64,000 nt of DNA, taken from VAZQ01 sp963744275. GTDB lineage: Bacteria; Pseudomonadota; Alphaproteobacteria; Rhizobiales; Xanthobacteraceae. The stretch lies in the NCBI GenBank assembly GCA_963744275.1, contig CAVUSX010000024.1, positions 372,001-436,000 of the forward strand, given 5' to 3'. Of this stretch, positions 1 to 7,168 are shown one piece after another; the first letter of the stretch is position 1; each line of letters opens with the position of its first letter. The translations under genes and the position numbers were made by a program. Under the pieces are notes generated by a model. That model did not search any database. It saw only the letters and a program-made list of their open reading frames with translations, and had not been told where the DNA came from.

Positions 1-888
1 GAGGCGCTCGAGCGCTACCCGATGGTGTCGCGCGTCGGCTTTGTGGAATGCGGCGGCAACAGCGCGCCGTTGTTCTCCAACCAGCCGATCCAGGCCAATG
101 TGCAGGCGCTGCATGGGCTCGCCTCCTGCTCGGAATGGAGCGGCGTGTTGCTCTCGACCCTGCTGGAGGAGACCGGCATCGATCCGAAGGCCAAGTGGAT
201 GATCGCGGAGGGCGCCGATTCGCCGCATCTGAGCCGCAGCGTGCCGCTCGCCAAGGGCCTGGAGGACGCCATGGTGGCGATGTACCAGAACGGCGAGCGC
301 ATCCAGCCCGGCCAGGGCTATCCGATGCGCCTGTGGCTGCCCGGCTACGAAGGCAACATGAACGTCAAGTTCCTGCGCCGGATCATGCTCACCGAAGAGC
401 CGGCGATGACCTATTACGAATCCCGCACCTACGCGCAGATCCTGCCGAACGGAAAAGCCTACCGCTTCTACTTCCTGCAGGAGGTCAAGTCCTTCATCTC
501 GCGCCCGTCTCCGGGCATGAGCCTGAAGGAGCCCGGCATCTACGAGATCACCGGCGTCGCCTATTCGGGCACCGGCCGCATCGCCAAGGTCATGGTGTCG
601 GCCGACGGCGGGGCGAGCTGGGGGCAAGCCGCGCTGCAGGATCCCGTGCTGCCCAAGGCCTTCACCCGCTTCCGCATGCCCTGGCGCTGGGACGGCGGTC
701 CGGCGGTGCTGCAAAGCCGGGCCTGGGACGAAGCCGGCAACGCGCAGCCGACCCGCGCCCAATTCGTGGCGGCGCGCGGCGAGACCTCGAAGCCGCCCTC
801 GGTGCTGGGTTTCCCGAGCCAGCACTTCAACGCCATCACCAGCTGGGCGGTCGACCCCAAAGGGGAGATCAAGCATGTCTATGCATAA
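1..888 (+). CDS. soxC: SoxC-like sulfite dehydrogenase molybdopterin subunit (5' end outside window)
   Basis: The frame is open from base 1, so the start lies upstream. The visible 295 residues cover the end of the molybdopterin domain and the C-terminal dimerisation domain of the sulfite oxidase fold. The Cys in VECGGNS (bases 49-51) aligns with the molybdenum-ligating Cys of the family motif CAGNRR, and SCSEWSGV is the form seen in SoxC proteins. The Ig-like dimerisation domain includes SADGGASW. SoxC normally works in the periplasm with the cytochrome SoxD to oxidise sulfur-bound intermediates, and the next gene encodes a SoxD-like cytochrome overlapping by 14 bases. Other sox genes would be upstream, out of view. 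It could instead be a related sulfite:cytochrome c oxidoreductase (SorA type). Confidence 0.85.
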   Translation, partial: EALERYPMVSRVGFVECGGNSAPLFSNQPIQANVQALHGLASCSEWSGVLLSTLLEETGIDPKAKWMIAEGADSPHLSRSVPLAKGLEDAMVAMYQNGERIQPGQGYPMRLWLPGYEGNMNVKFLRRIMLTEEPAMTYYESRTYAQILPNGKAYRFYFLQEVKSFISRPSPGMSLKEPGIYEITGVAYSGTGRIAKVMVSADGGASWGQAALQDPVLPKAFTRFRMPWRWDGGPAVLQSRAWDEAGNAQPTRAQFVAARGETSKPPSVLGFPSQHFNAITSWAVDPKGEIKHVYA

Positions 889-1420
889 GGGCACATTCTG
901 TTTGGGCACGTCCTGCTTGGTCGCGGCTGCATTCTGGCTCGCCGCCGGCGCCGCCTCGGCCGAAGGGCCCAATCTCGGCAAGCCGGTCAGCCCTTCGGAT
1001 CTCGGCACCTGGGACATCTTCGTGATGCCGGATGGCACCGGCTTGCCGCCCGGCAGCGGAACGTCCGCCCAGGGCGCTCCGATCTTCAAGCAGAAATGCG
1101 CGGCCTGCCACGGCGAGAACGGCGAAGGCGGCATCGCCGGCCCGCTGGTCGGCGGCCCGCCGCATGCCAGCCTCGACGGCGGCAAGACCATCGCCAACTT
1201 CTATCCCTATGCCACCACCATCTTCGACTATGTCCGCCGCGCCATGCCCTATTCGCAGCCGCGATCGCTCAGCGATGAAGAGGTCTATGCGCTGACCGCT
1301 TACCTGCTCGCCCGCAACAAGCTGATCGGCGAGAGCGATGTGATGAACGCCCAGACCCTGCCGAAGGTGAAGATGCCCAACCGCGACAACTTCATCACCC
1401 GCTTCCCGGACCGCATTTGA
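875..1420 (+). CDS. soxD: SoxD-like c-type cytochrome
   Basis: A 181-residue exported monohaem cytochrome c. Residues 1-29 form a signal peptide (hydrophobic core then ASA cleavage motif). The haem site CAACH is at residues 75-79, and the Met of RRAMPYSQP further on is a likely axial ligand. It overlaps the end of the SoxC-like gene, so the two are translationally coupled and probably form the electron-accepting partner pair. Classic SoxD (Paracoccus) is larger and dihaem; this short form is closer to the S-disulfanyl-cysteine oxidoreductase SoxD type or a SorB-like subunit. A second ATG at 881 is an alternative start. Confidence 0.8.
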   Translation: MSMHKGTFCLGTSCLVAAAFWLAAGAASAEGPNLGKPVSPSDLGTWDIFVMPDGTGLPPGSGTSAQGAPIFKQKCAACHGENGEGGIAGPLVGGPPHASLDGGKTIANFYPYATTIFDYVRRAMPYSQPRSLSDEEVYALTAYLLARNKLIGESDVMNAQTLPKVKMPNRDNFITRFPDRI

Positions 1421-1451
1421 AGGCGGTCCGGCACCTGTTTTTCGGAGAACC

Positions 1452-2309
1452 ATGATGGCCTATCGAAGGATGCTCGAGGTGCTCACACTGGCCGCCGTCC
1501 TCATGGCGACGGCGGACGGCGCCCGCGCCCAGGACAAGGCCTATCCGAACTGGCGGGGCGAATGGGGCGTCAACGCCCCGCGGCTGCCTGGCCAGCAATT
1601 GCGCTACGATCCGAGCAAGCCCTTCGGCAAGGGTCAGGAGGCGCCGCTGACGGCGGAATACCAGAAGATCTATGAGGACAACCTGGCCGAGCTCGCCCAG
1701 GGCCGCCAGGGCCTGTTCCTCTACCATGCCTCATGCCTGCCGGCCGGCATGCCGAGCATGATGTCGGCCGGAACGTTCGAGTTCATCGTCACGCCGGAAA
1801 CCACCTACGTCGTGGCCGATAGCGACATTCGTCGGATTTTCACCGACGGCCGTCCGTGGCCGGCCGAGTCGGCGCCGACCTATCAGGGCTATTCGATCGG
1901 CAAGTGGCTCGACCAGGACGGCACCGGCGTCTACGACGTGCTCGAGGTGGAAACCCACGGCCCCTTCAAGGGGCCCCGCACCTACGATGCGTCGGGGCTG
2001 CCGCTGGACTTCGACAACGAATCGACCTTCAAGGAGAGATTGTTCCTCGACAAGAAAGACCCGAACATTCTGCACGACGTGATGACCGTTTTCGATCACG
2101 CCCTGACGCGGCCGTGGACCGTGGACAAGAGCTATCGGCGCCGCAACATCAAATATCCGAGCTGGGACCGGATCAGCTGCCTGGAGGGCACCACCTACGT
2201 CACCATCGGCAAGGAATATTACATGGTGACCGAGGACGGCTATCTGATGCCGACCACCAAGGGCCAGAAGCCGCCCGACCCGAAGTATTTCCCGCAAGCC
2301 CAGAAGTAG
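1452..2309 (+). CDS. secreted protein of unknown function
   Basis: A 285-residue protein with a clear signal peptide (residues 1-26, cleavage near ARA-QD). The mature part has two cysteines (in HASCLPAG and RISCLEG) that could form a disulfide, and many aromatic and acidic residues. No catalytic motif or known domain is recognised. It follows the SoxCD-like pair by 31 bases on the same strand and probably belongs to the same transcript, so a periplasmic role linked to that molybdoenzyme is an inference from position only. ATG at 1452 or 1455 is preceded by a GGAG-type ribosome site at 1444-1447. Confidence 0.65.
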   Translation: MMAYRRMLEVLTLAAVLMATADGARAQDKAYPNWRGEWGVNAPRLPGQQLRYDPSKPFGKGQEAPLTAEYQKIYEDNLAELAQGRQGLFLYHASCLPAGMPSMMSAGTFEFIVTPETTYVVADSDIRRIFTDGRPWPAESAPTYQGYSIGKWLDQDGTGVYDVLEVETHGPFKGPRTYDASGLPLDFDNESTFKERLFLDKKDPNILHDVMTVFDHALTRPWTVDKSYRRRNIKYPSWDRISCLEGTTYVTIGKEYYMVTEDGYLMPTTKGQKPPDPKYFPQAQK

Positions 2310-2334
2310 GCGCCGGGCACGCGCCTCTGCGGCC

Positions 2335-2428
2335 GTAGGGCGCAATCGCTTTATTGCGCCATCTTACCACGCCATCCAACTGCGCCGTCCGCCTCGGAAG
2401 GCGGCGCAATAAAGCGATTGCGCCCTAC
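2335..2428. repeat. dispersed palindromic repeat, copy A (inverted pair)
   Basis: Bases 2335-2360 and 2403-2428 are near-perfect inverted copies of a 26-base unit that starts GTAGGGCGCAATCG and ends ATTGCGCC. Each unit is itself partly palindromic (GGCGCAAT / ATTGCGCC). The same unit recurs at 6257-6360 and 6566-6675. The spacer here differs from those two copies. It sits just past the end of the secreted-protein gene and may fold into a hairpin in RNA. Confidence 0.8.
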
Positions 2429-2439
2429 ACGTAACGTCC

Positions 2440-2637
2440 TCAGTTCAAAATGAGGCTGCCTACCGTGTACGCGACCTCGCATCCGATCAGGAACAACATC
2501 ACCCAGACCAGATAGTCGACCCGCTTCCTGAGTTCCGACATGGCCTGCGATCTCTTCTTCGATCGCCCTGGGAACAGCGCCCGCAGGAAGAGAACGACCG
2601 GCAACGCGGCCACGATGAGCCCGATCAACTTGTACAT
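2440..2637 (-). CDS. small two-helix membrane protein
   Basis: Start chosen at the ATG giving MYKLIGLIV (65 residues); upstream codons in the same frame look non-coding. The protein has a hydrophobic helix at about residues 2-19, a basic middle (GRSKKRSQ) and a second helix at about residues 41-62 (YLVWVMLFLIG). This suggests two membrane spans with a basic cytoplasmic loop. No function is known to me. Codon use and the clean helix pattern support it being real. Confidence 0.5.
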   Translation of the reverse strand: MYKLIGLIVAALPVVLFLRALFPGRSKKRSQAMSELRKRVDYLVWVMLFLIGCEVAYTVGSLILN

Positions 2638-2766
2638 GACGCCATGCGCTTCAACCCACCGACGGTCGCCGAGGTATGCCACGCGCCGCACAGCGTTCGC
2701 GCGCGGCACGAAAGACCGCCCGGATTGTGAGAGTTCCGATATCGGTCCCGTTGACCGGGCACCGTT

Positions 2767-3541
2767 TCACTCTCCCACGACCTCCAGGCCGGCCTTGTCC
2801 CAAACCGGACGCGAGGCGGGGCGATGGAAGTATTTGAGCAGCGCGAGCGCCGCCTCCGGCGCCTTGTTCGTCACCGGCACGGCTGAATCATAATTGATAT
2901 AGACCTCGACCGCGGCCGGCACCGGCCCGGCCCGCACGACGCCCGGAGCGCGCGGTATCTCGCTCAGATTGAAGAGGCCGATGTCAATGTCGCCTTTCGC
3001 GATCAGCGCCTGACCGCCGGCGAGGTCTTTGGAATCCTGCACCTTGTTCTTGATCGCGTCGGCGAGGCCGAGATTGTCCACCACCTTCCTGGCGTTGATC
3101 CCACTCAGTCCGCCGCCGCCCAAAGCGCTATAGGTGATGCTCTTGGCGTCGAGCAGCGCCTTGCGGGTGGAGTCGACGGTCGAGAGATCGAGCTTGACGC
3201 CGTCGCGCACCGCGACCCCGATGCCGACCCGGGCCAGCGGGTGGCGGGTGCCGGCGATCCAGCGGCCTTCCCGCTCGAAGGCCGCGGAGGAATTCGGTCG
3301 CCGTGATCACGAGATCGTAGACCTCGCCGGCCTTGACCCGCTGCTCGACCTGCCCGGGCGAAACGCCCGTGAAGGTTACTTGGTTGCCGGTCTCCTTGGT
3401 GAAGTCAGCGGCGAGCTCCTTCATGGCGATGGTCAAAGCGTTGGCGTCGAGCACCTTGATCTCGGCGGCGGCCCCGGGGGTGAGGGGCGCCAGCAGGCAG
3501 AGGGCGCAGATCGGCAGCGACAGTCGAGCATTGCGAAGCAT
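2767..3541 (-). pseudogene. periplasmic solute-binding protein (ModA-like), frameshifted
   Basis: The first part (3541 to about 3290) encodes a signal peptide (cut near GAAA-EI) and the start of a type-2 periplasmic binding domain. The matching remainder, from AAFEREGRWIAGTR to the end at 2767, continues in another frame. Removing one G near 3290 (in gcgaccGaattcc) would restore one frame of about 258 residues, a normal length for molybdate-type or generic extracellular binding proteins. No permease or ATPase gene is adjacent. It could be a recent pseudogene or a sequence error; the protein part on either side is well preserved. Confidence 0.7.
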
Positions 3542-3777
3542 CAGGTCCTCCCGGATTTGCTTGATTGATTATGGGGTGCCGCAATTTACGCTCTCCGCCC
3601 CGCGCCCACAATGGTCTCGCGGGCAACGGCGCACAGCCGCGGGCGCGCTACCGAAGTTTCGCGAGTATCGGCTTTCGATCGGTCGCACGAGCTGCGGCGT
3701 CAATTCCTTCGCACCTTGGCCTCAAAAGCTTAATTCGTTCTTGACGCCCCCTGAGAGGTACCCCACTAATTTGCCAC

Positions 3778-4501
3778 ATGCCTCACGATGCATTCATCAG
3801 CTATTCGACTCTCGATAAAGCGGCCGCGGACGCCACTTGCGCAGCCCTCGAAGCCTCGGGGATTCGTTGCTGGATTTCGCCGCGTGACATTACGCCGGGT
3901 GCGGAATGGGGCGAAGCGATCGTGGACGGCATCAACCAAAGCCGCGTGATGATCCTGATCTTTTCGTCCAACGCGAACAAATCGCCGCAGATTCGTCGGG
4001 AGGTCGAACGCGCAGTAAGCAAAGGAATTCCGATTATCCCGCTGCGCATACAGGACATCGCGCCGGCCCATTCGCTGGAATATTTCATAGGATGCATGCT
4101 CGGCACGTCGCTTACGCCTCCGCTCGAGTTGCGACGACTGGTGTCGGGCGGTCGGCCGCACGGCGATCGAGGTGACGAGCGCAACGGGAACGGCCGTATT
4201 CCAGCCCACACAGCCGACCGCTCCCATCGATCCAGCCAATCCGATCATGCTCGGGATTTGGCGCACCACAGTCATTCTGGGTGGGCTGACGTGGACGCTG
4301 ACGGTTCAGAACAATCCGGATGGCACATATCATGATGTGGCGCGGACCGAGGACAGCGGCAACTGCACTTTCATCGATCAGCAATGGCGCACAACGTCCA
4401 CAGTCACAGGCCAATCCAACATGGGAACCTATCGGGTTGTCGACGCTCGCGACGTCGAGATCATGGGCCCGGACGGCTCGGCGGTCTGGCAACGGCGGTA
4501 A
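3778..4501 (+). pseudogene. TIR-domain protein with C-terminal beta-rich domain, frameshifted
   Basis: Residues 1-105 are a bacterial TIR domain: HDAFISYSTLDKAAAD at the start, CWISPRDI, and the Glu of RREVERAVSKG where TIR NADases carry their catalytic Glu. The reading frame then runs into non-protein-like sequence, while frame 2 from about 4150 to 4501 encodes a soluble domain (LTWTLTVQNNPDGTYHD, GTYRVVDARDVEI). Deleting one G from the GGG at 4146-4148 joins the two as ...LVSAVGRTAIEV..., giving about 240 residues. TIR proteins of this type act in NAD+ depletion or signalling, often in defence, but no partner gene is visible nearby. No good ribosome site is seen at the ATG. Confidence 0.7.
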
Positions 4502-4619
4502 TTTGGACGTCGCGGCGCAGCCGCCTGCGCCGCAGCCCCCGCCTCTTGGTGCCCGCGCCGGGCGCGGGTGCACTTTTCTCGTCGGGGCCGGCTTTCGACC
4601 AAACCGGCGTCAGGCTCGA

Positions 4620-4889
4620 TCAAGCCGCCTTCGCCTTCGGGGATGCTCCCATTATGGCTTGCAGGTAGAGGTCCAAGAGCAACTCCTGCTCGTCGCGCTC
4701 CTTCTGATCCTGCTTGCGCACCCGGATCACCTCGCGCAGAATTTTGACGTCGAAGCCGTTGCCCTTGGCTTCGAGATAGATTTCCTTCTTGCCTTCGGTG
4801 AGCTCCCTGATCTCCTCCTCGACGCGCTCGATGCGCTCGACGATGGCCCGCAGCTGATCACCCGCAACACCCTCACTCGGTCGGCTCAT
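4620..4889 (-). CDS. gapR: GapR-family DNA-binding protein (DUF2312)
   Basis: An 89-residue coiled-coil protein with the family core RAIVERIERVEEEI, YLEAKGNGFDVKILREVIRV and RKQDQKERDEQE. In Caulobacter this family (GapR) binds overtwisted AT-rich DNA ahead of replication and transcription complexes and helps topoisomerases. Length and motif order are typical, with a short C-terminal tail (ASPKAKAA). It is a single gene, flanked by the TIR gene and the exported hydrolase, with no operon evident. Confidence 0.88.
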   Translation of the reverse strand: MSRPSEGVAGDQLRAIVERIERVEEEIRELTEGKKEIYLEAKGNGFDVKILREVIRVRKQDQKERDEQELLLDLYLQAIMGASPKAKAA

Positions 4890-5042
4890 GGTTTACTCCT
4901 GGTGAACTTGACCGCGCGAAACTCGGCCATTGCGGCCGCGGCTTCAAGGCGAGCCGGCGAACGTGGTAAGCAATCGATTAACGGCCGGGGACAACCGCCG
5001 AAACCGGGCCATCAATCTTCGATCGCAGGCCGGCAGGAAAGC

Positions 5043-5903
5043 TCACACCGGCGAAAGCTTCATCAAGGCGAGCGCCGCGCGGCCGTTCGGCCCGTAGGGA
5101 TGGCCGAGCGATTCCGCCATCTCGAAGTGGTTGTAGCCGACCCCCTCGATCAGCTGGACCGGCTTGCCGGCCGCCTTGACGGCGGCGGCGAAGTCGCGAT
5201 TTTGGCGCTGGAATTCCGGGGTCTCCTCGCTGCCATAGGTCACGATGATCGGAGCGCGCAGCATGTCCAGCTGGCGCTGCGAGCTCATCGCCTGCTCCAT
5301 ATCGTCGTCGAAGCGGACATAGGAGCTGCGCTTGGAGAGCCGCACCGGCTTCATGTCGTACATGCCGCTCATGCACAGTCCGCCTTTGATCATGTCGGGC
5401 GGCAAGCCGAATTGCTTTTGCCAATCGGTCACCAGGGTGACGCCGCACAAATGCCCGCCGGAGGAATGCCCGCCGATAAAGAACCGGTCGGGATCGCCGT
5501 CGAAGCTGGCGGCATTCTTGTAGGCCCAGGCGACGCCGCGGCGCACTTGGTCGGCCATGACGCGCAGATCGCCGCCCGCATCCTTGATCGCGATGAAGTC
5601 GAGCACGACGTAGTTTGCGCCGGCATTGACGAACAGCTCGGCCGCGTCGCCGTAGTTCTTCGCCGCTCCGCCCAGCCAAGCACCGCCATGGATGAACACG
5701 AAAATCGGCGCCTTCGCCCGCTTGGTGCGGTAGATGTCGAGCTTCTCGACCTCGCTCGGCCCATAGGCCATCCGCAGCGGCTGACCGAGCCGCGCCCGCG
5801 CCAATTCGCTGTTGCTGGCGCGCCGCTTGGCGATCTGCGCCTGCAACGGCGCGTAGAAAGACTGATCATAGGCCGCATCGAGCTCGACCTGATCGAGGCC
5901 CAT
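5043..5903 (-). CDS. alpha/beta hydrolase (esterase / arylformamidase-like)
   Basis: The 286-residue frame has the esterase-lipase signatures HGGAW (oxyanion hole) and GHSSGG (nucleophile Ser), with a C-terminal His in GYNHFEM and a likely acid residue before it. The start used here, MGLDQVELDAAYD, is probably internal: just upstream, in a frame offset by one base, lies a Tat-type signal peptide (5904-6048). Removing one A from the AAA run at 5920-5922 (minus strand) joins them into a protein of about 334 residues that would be exported. Substrate is unknown; the fold fits kynurenine formamidase-like or steryl/aryl esterases. Confidence 0.8.
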   Translation of the reverse strand: MGLDQVELDAAYDQSFYAPLQAQIAKRRASNSELARARLGQPLRMAYGPSEVEKLDIYRTKRAKAPIFVFIHGGAWLGGAAKNYGDAAELFVNAGANYVVLDFIAIKDAGGDLRVMADQVRRGVAWAYKNAASFDGDPDRFFIGGHSSGGHLCGVTLVTDWQKQFGLPPDMIKGGLCMSGMYDMKPVRLSKRSSYVRFDDDMEQAMSSQRQLDMLRAPIIVTYGSEETPEFQRQNRDFAAAVKAAGKPVQLIEGVGYNHFEMAESLGHPYGPNGRAALALMKLSPV

Positions 5904-6048
5904 CCAGACGAGCGGGACCTTTCTGGTGTGGCGGCGGCCCCACCTGGCATCCCTCGGCCAAGGCCGGCGAGGCCGCCATGGCGGCCGCGGTCGTGAGCAG
6001 GGTCCGCCGGCTGATCTGCCGGTGATGGATTTGCAGATTGTGCTGCAT
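5904..6048 (-). pseudogene. Tat signal peptide belonging to the alpha/beta hydrolase, out of frame
   Basis: The ATG at 6048 starts MQHNLQIHHRQISRRTLL followed by an alanine-rich hydrophobic stretch and an ALA cleavage site. This is a twin-arginine export signal (SRRTLL). It continues to PPPHQK and is then one base out of frame with the hydrolase. The join PPPHQKVPLVWMGLDQ is obtained by dropping one base at 5920-5922, which argues strongly that this is the true N-terminus of the downstream enzyme. Confidence 0.65.
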
Positions 6049-6256
6049 CGTTCTGTCCTCCGGGTGCGCCGCGCGAGAACCAGATGTTCGCTTTGATTGA
6101 GCCTACACCATTCTTACCTCTGCCAGAAGATACCGACATGCAGGAATCCGCCACGTGCACGCAGTGCTTGACATGGCCGCCCAAATCAGTGGATTCAAGA
6201 AATTGAAACTCGCGCAGTGTGCCTCGATCCCGGCCCCGCGGAGAGGTATCTTGGGC

Positions 6257-6360
6257 GTAGGGCGCAATCGCTTATTGCGCCGCTCTGCCAAGTTTCTTGC
6301 TCCGAAACTGAGGCATGAAGCGGGGGCGCGGCTGATTGGCGCAATAAAGCGATTGTACCC
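6257..6360. repeat. dispersed palindromic repeat, copy B
   Basis: Left arm 6257-6281 (GTAGGGCGCAATCG...TTGCGCC) and an inverted right arm from 6338. The inner segment, including cttgctccgaaactgagg and gcgggggcgcggctgattgg, is shared with copy C, so B and C are copies of one element of about 105 bases. B has decayed: one T is missing in the left arm and the right end reads gattgtacccc instead of gattgcgccctac. Confidence 0.75.
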
Positions 6361-6565
6361 CACGGGGGCGTCGGCCCATGCAGGCGATGCATGAGCTCCG
6401 AGGCTGCCAAAGCGGCGATCCATTGCTCTGGGATTGTATTTTCAATGCCGCAGGGGTCTGGAGCAATGCATTTCTGCTTGGTCGCCGGAGCCCGGTCAAA
6501 CGACGTGAGCAAGCCCGGCCTGTTATTTTTCCTGTTATTAACAAGCTAACAAGCGGATCTCGGGC

Positions 6566-6675
6566 GTAGGGCGCAATCGCTTTATTGCGCCGCTCGGCCA
6601 GCTCTCTTGCTCCGAAACTGAGGTGTCCGAAGCGGGGGCGCGGCTGATTGGCGCAATAAAGCGATTGCGCCCTAC
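6566..6675. repeat. dispersed palindromic repeat, copy C
   Basis: Left arm 6566-6591 and right arm 6650-6675 are inverted copies of the 26-base unit also found at 2335-2428. The inner part matches copy B. This is the best-preserved copy, with both arms intact. It lies about 105 bases upstream of the cytochrome c gene. Confidence 0.8.
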
Positions 6676-6780
6676 AAGGGCACCTGGCCGTCGGCGGCCC
6701 GGCTTTCGCTCGGGCCCGCGCCCTCCTATGATGGTCTTCAAGCCACCGCAACAAAAACCAATGGCAACGGAGGAAAACCC

Positions 6781-7152
6781 ATGAAAGCCAGCGTGTGCCT
6801 CGCCTTGGGATGGCTCATGGTGCTGCCGCAGCTCGCCTGCGCGCAGGTTGCCCTCGACGACACCCAGAAATTGGGCCAGCGGCTGTTCGAGCAGTCCTGC
6901 GGCATCTGCCACACCAGGCCCACGCTGGTGAGCGGGCTCTATGGCCCGGCGCTGTCCAAGGATGCCGCGGGCGGGCGCGCCGATGTGGTGCGCGACGTCA
7001 TCAGCAACGGCACGCCGCGCATGCCGGGCTTCAAATATACCTACGACCCCGGCCAGATCGCCGCCATCGCGGCCTATCTGGCGATCATGCCGATACCCGC
7101 CGCCACGCCCGCCCCGGCCGCCCCGCAGGGCGCGCCGCGCGACGACAATTAG
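6781..7152 (+). CDS. small exported c-type cytochrome
   Basis: A 123-residue monohaem cytochrome c with a signal peptide (residues 1-21, ending ACA) and haem site CGICH at residues 40-44. TPRMPGFKYTY supplies the probable axial Met. A proline/alanine-rich tail follows. The ribosome site GGAGGA lies six bases before the ATG. It is 16 bases upstream of a gene whose product also carries a haem-binding motif, so the two probably form a periplasmic electron-transfer pair. Confidence 0.82.
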   Translation: MKASVCLALGWLMVLPQLACAQVALDDTQKLGQRLFEQSCGICHTRPTLVSGLYGPALSKDAAGGRADVVRDVISNGTPRMPGFKYTYDPGQIAAIAAYLAIMPIPAATPAPAAPQGAPRDDN

Positions 7153-7168
7153 GATGAGGAGAGACGCC

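Larger units (their letters stand above)
6049..6780. other. gene-free stretch with two repeat copies
   Basis: No credible protein-coding frame is seen. It holds two closely related copies of the palindromic element (6257-6360 and 6566-6675) and, at its right end, the ribosome site of the next cytochrome gene (GGAGGA at 6770-6775). The start of the hydrolase on the minus strand and of the cytochrome on the plus strand means that divergent promoters should lie here, but I cannot identify them convincingly. Confidence 0.6.
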
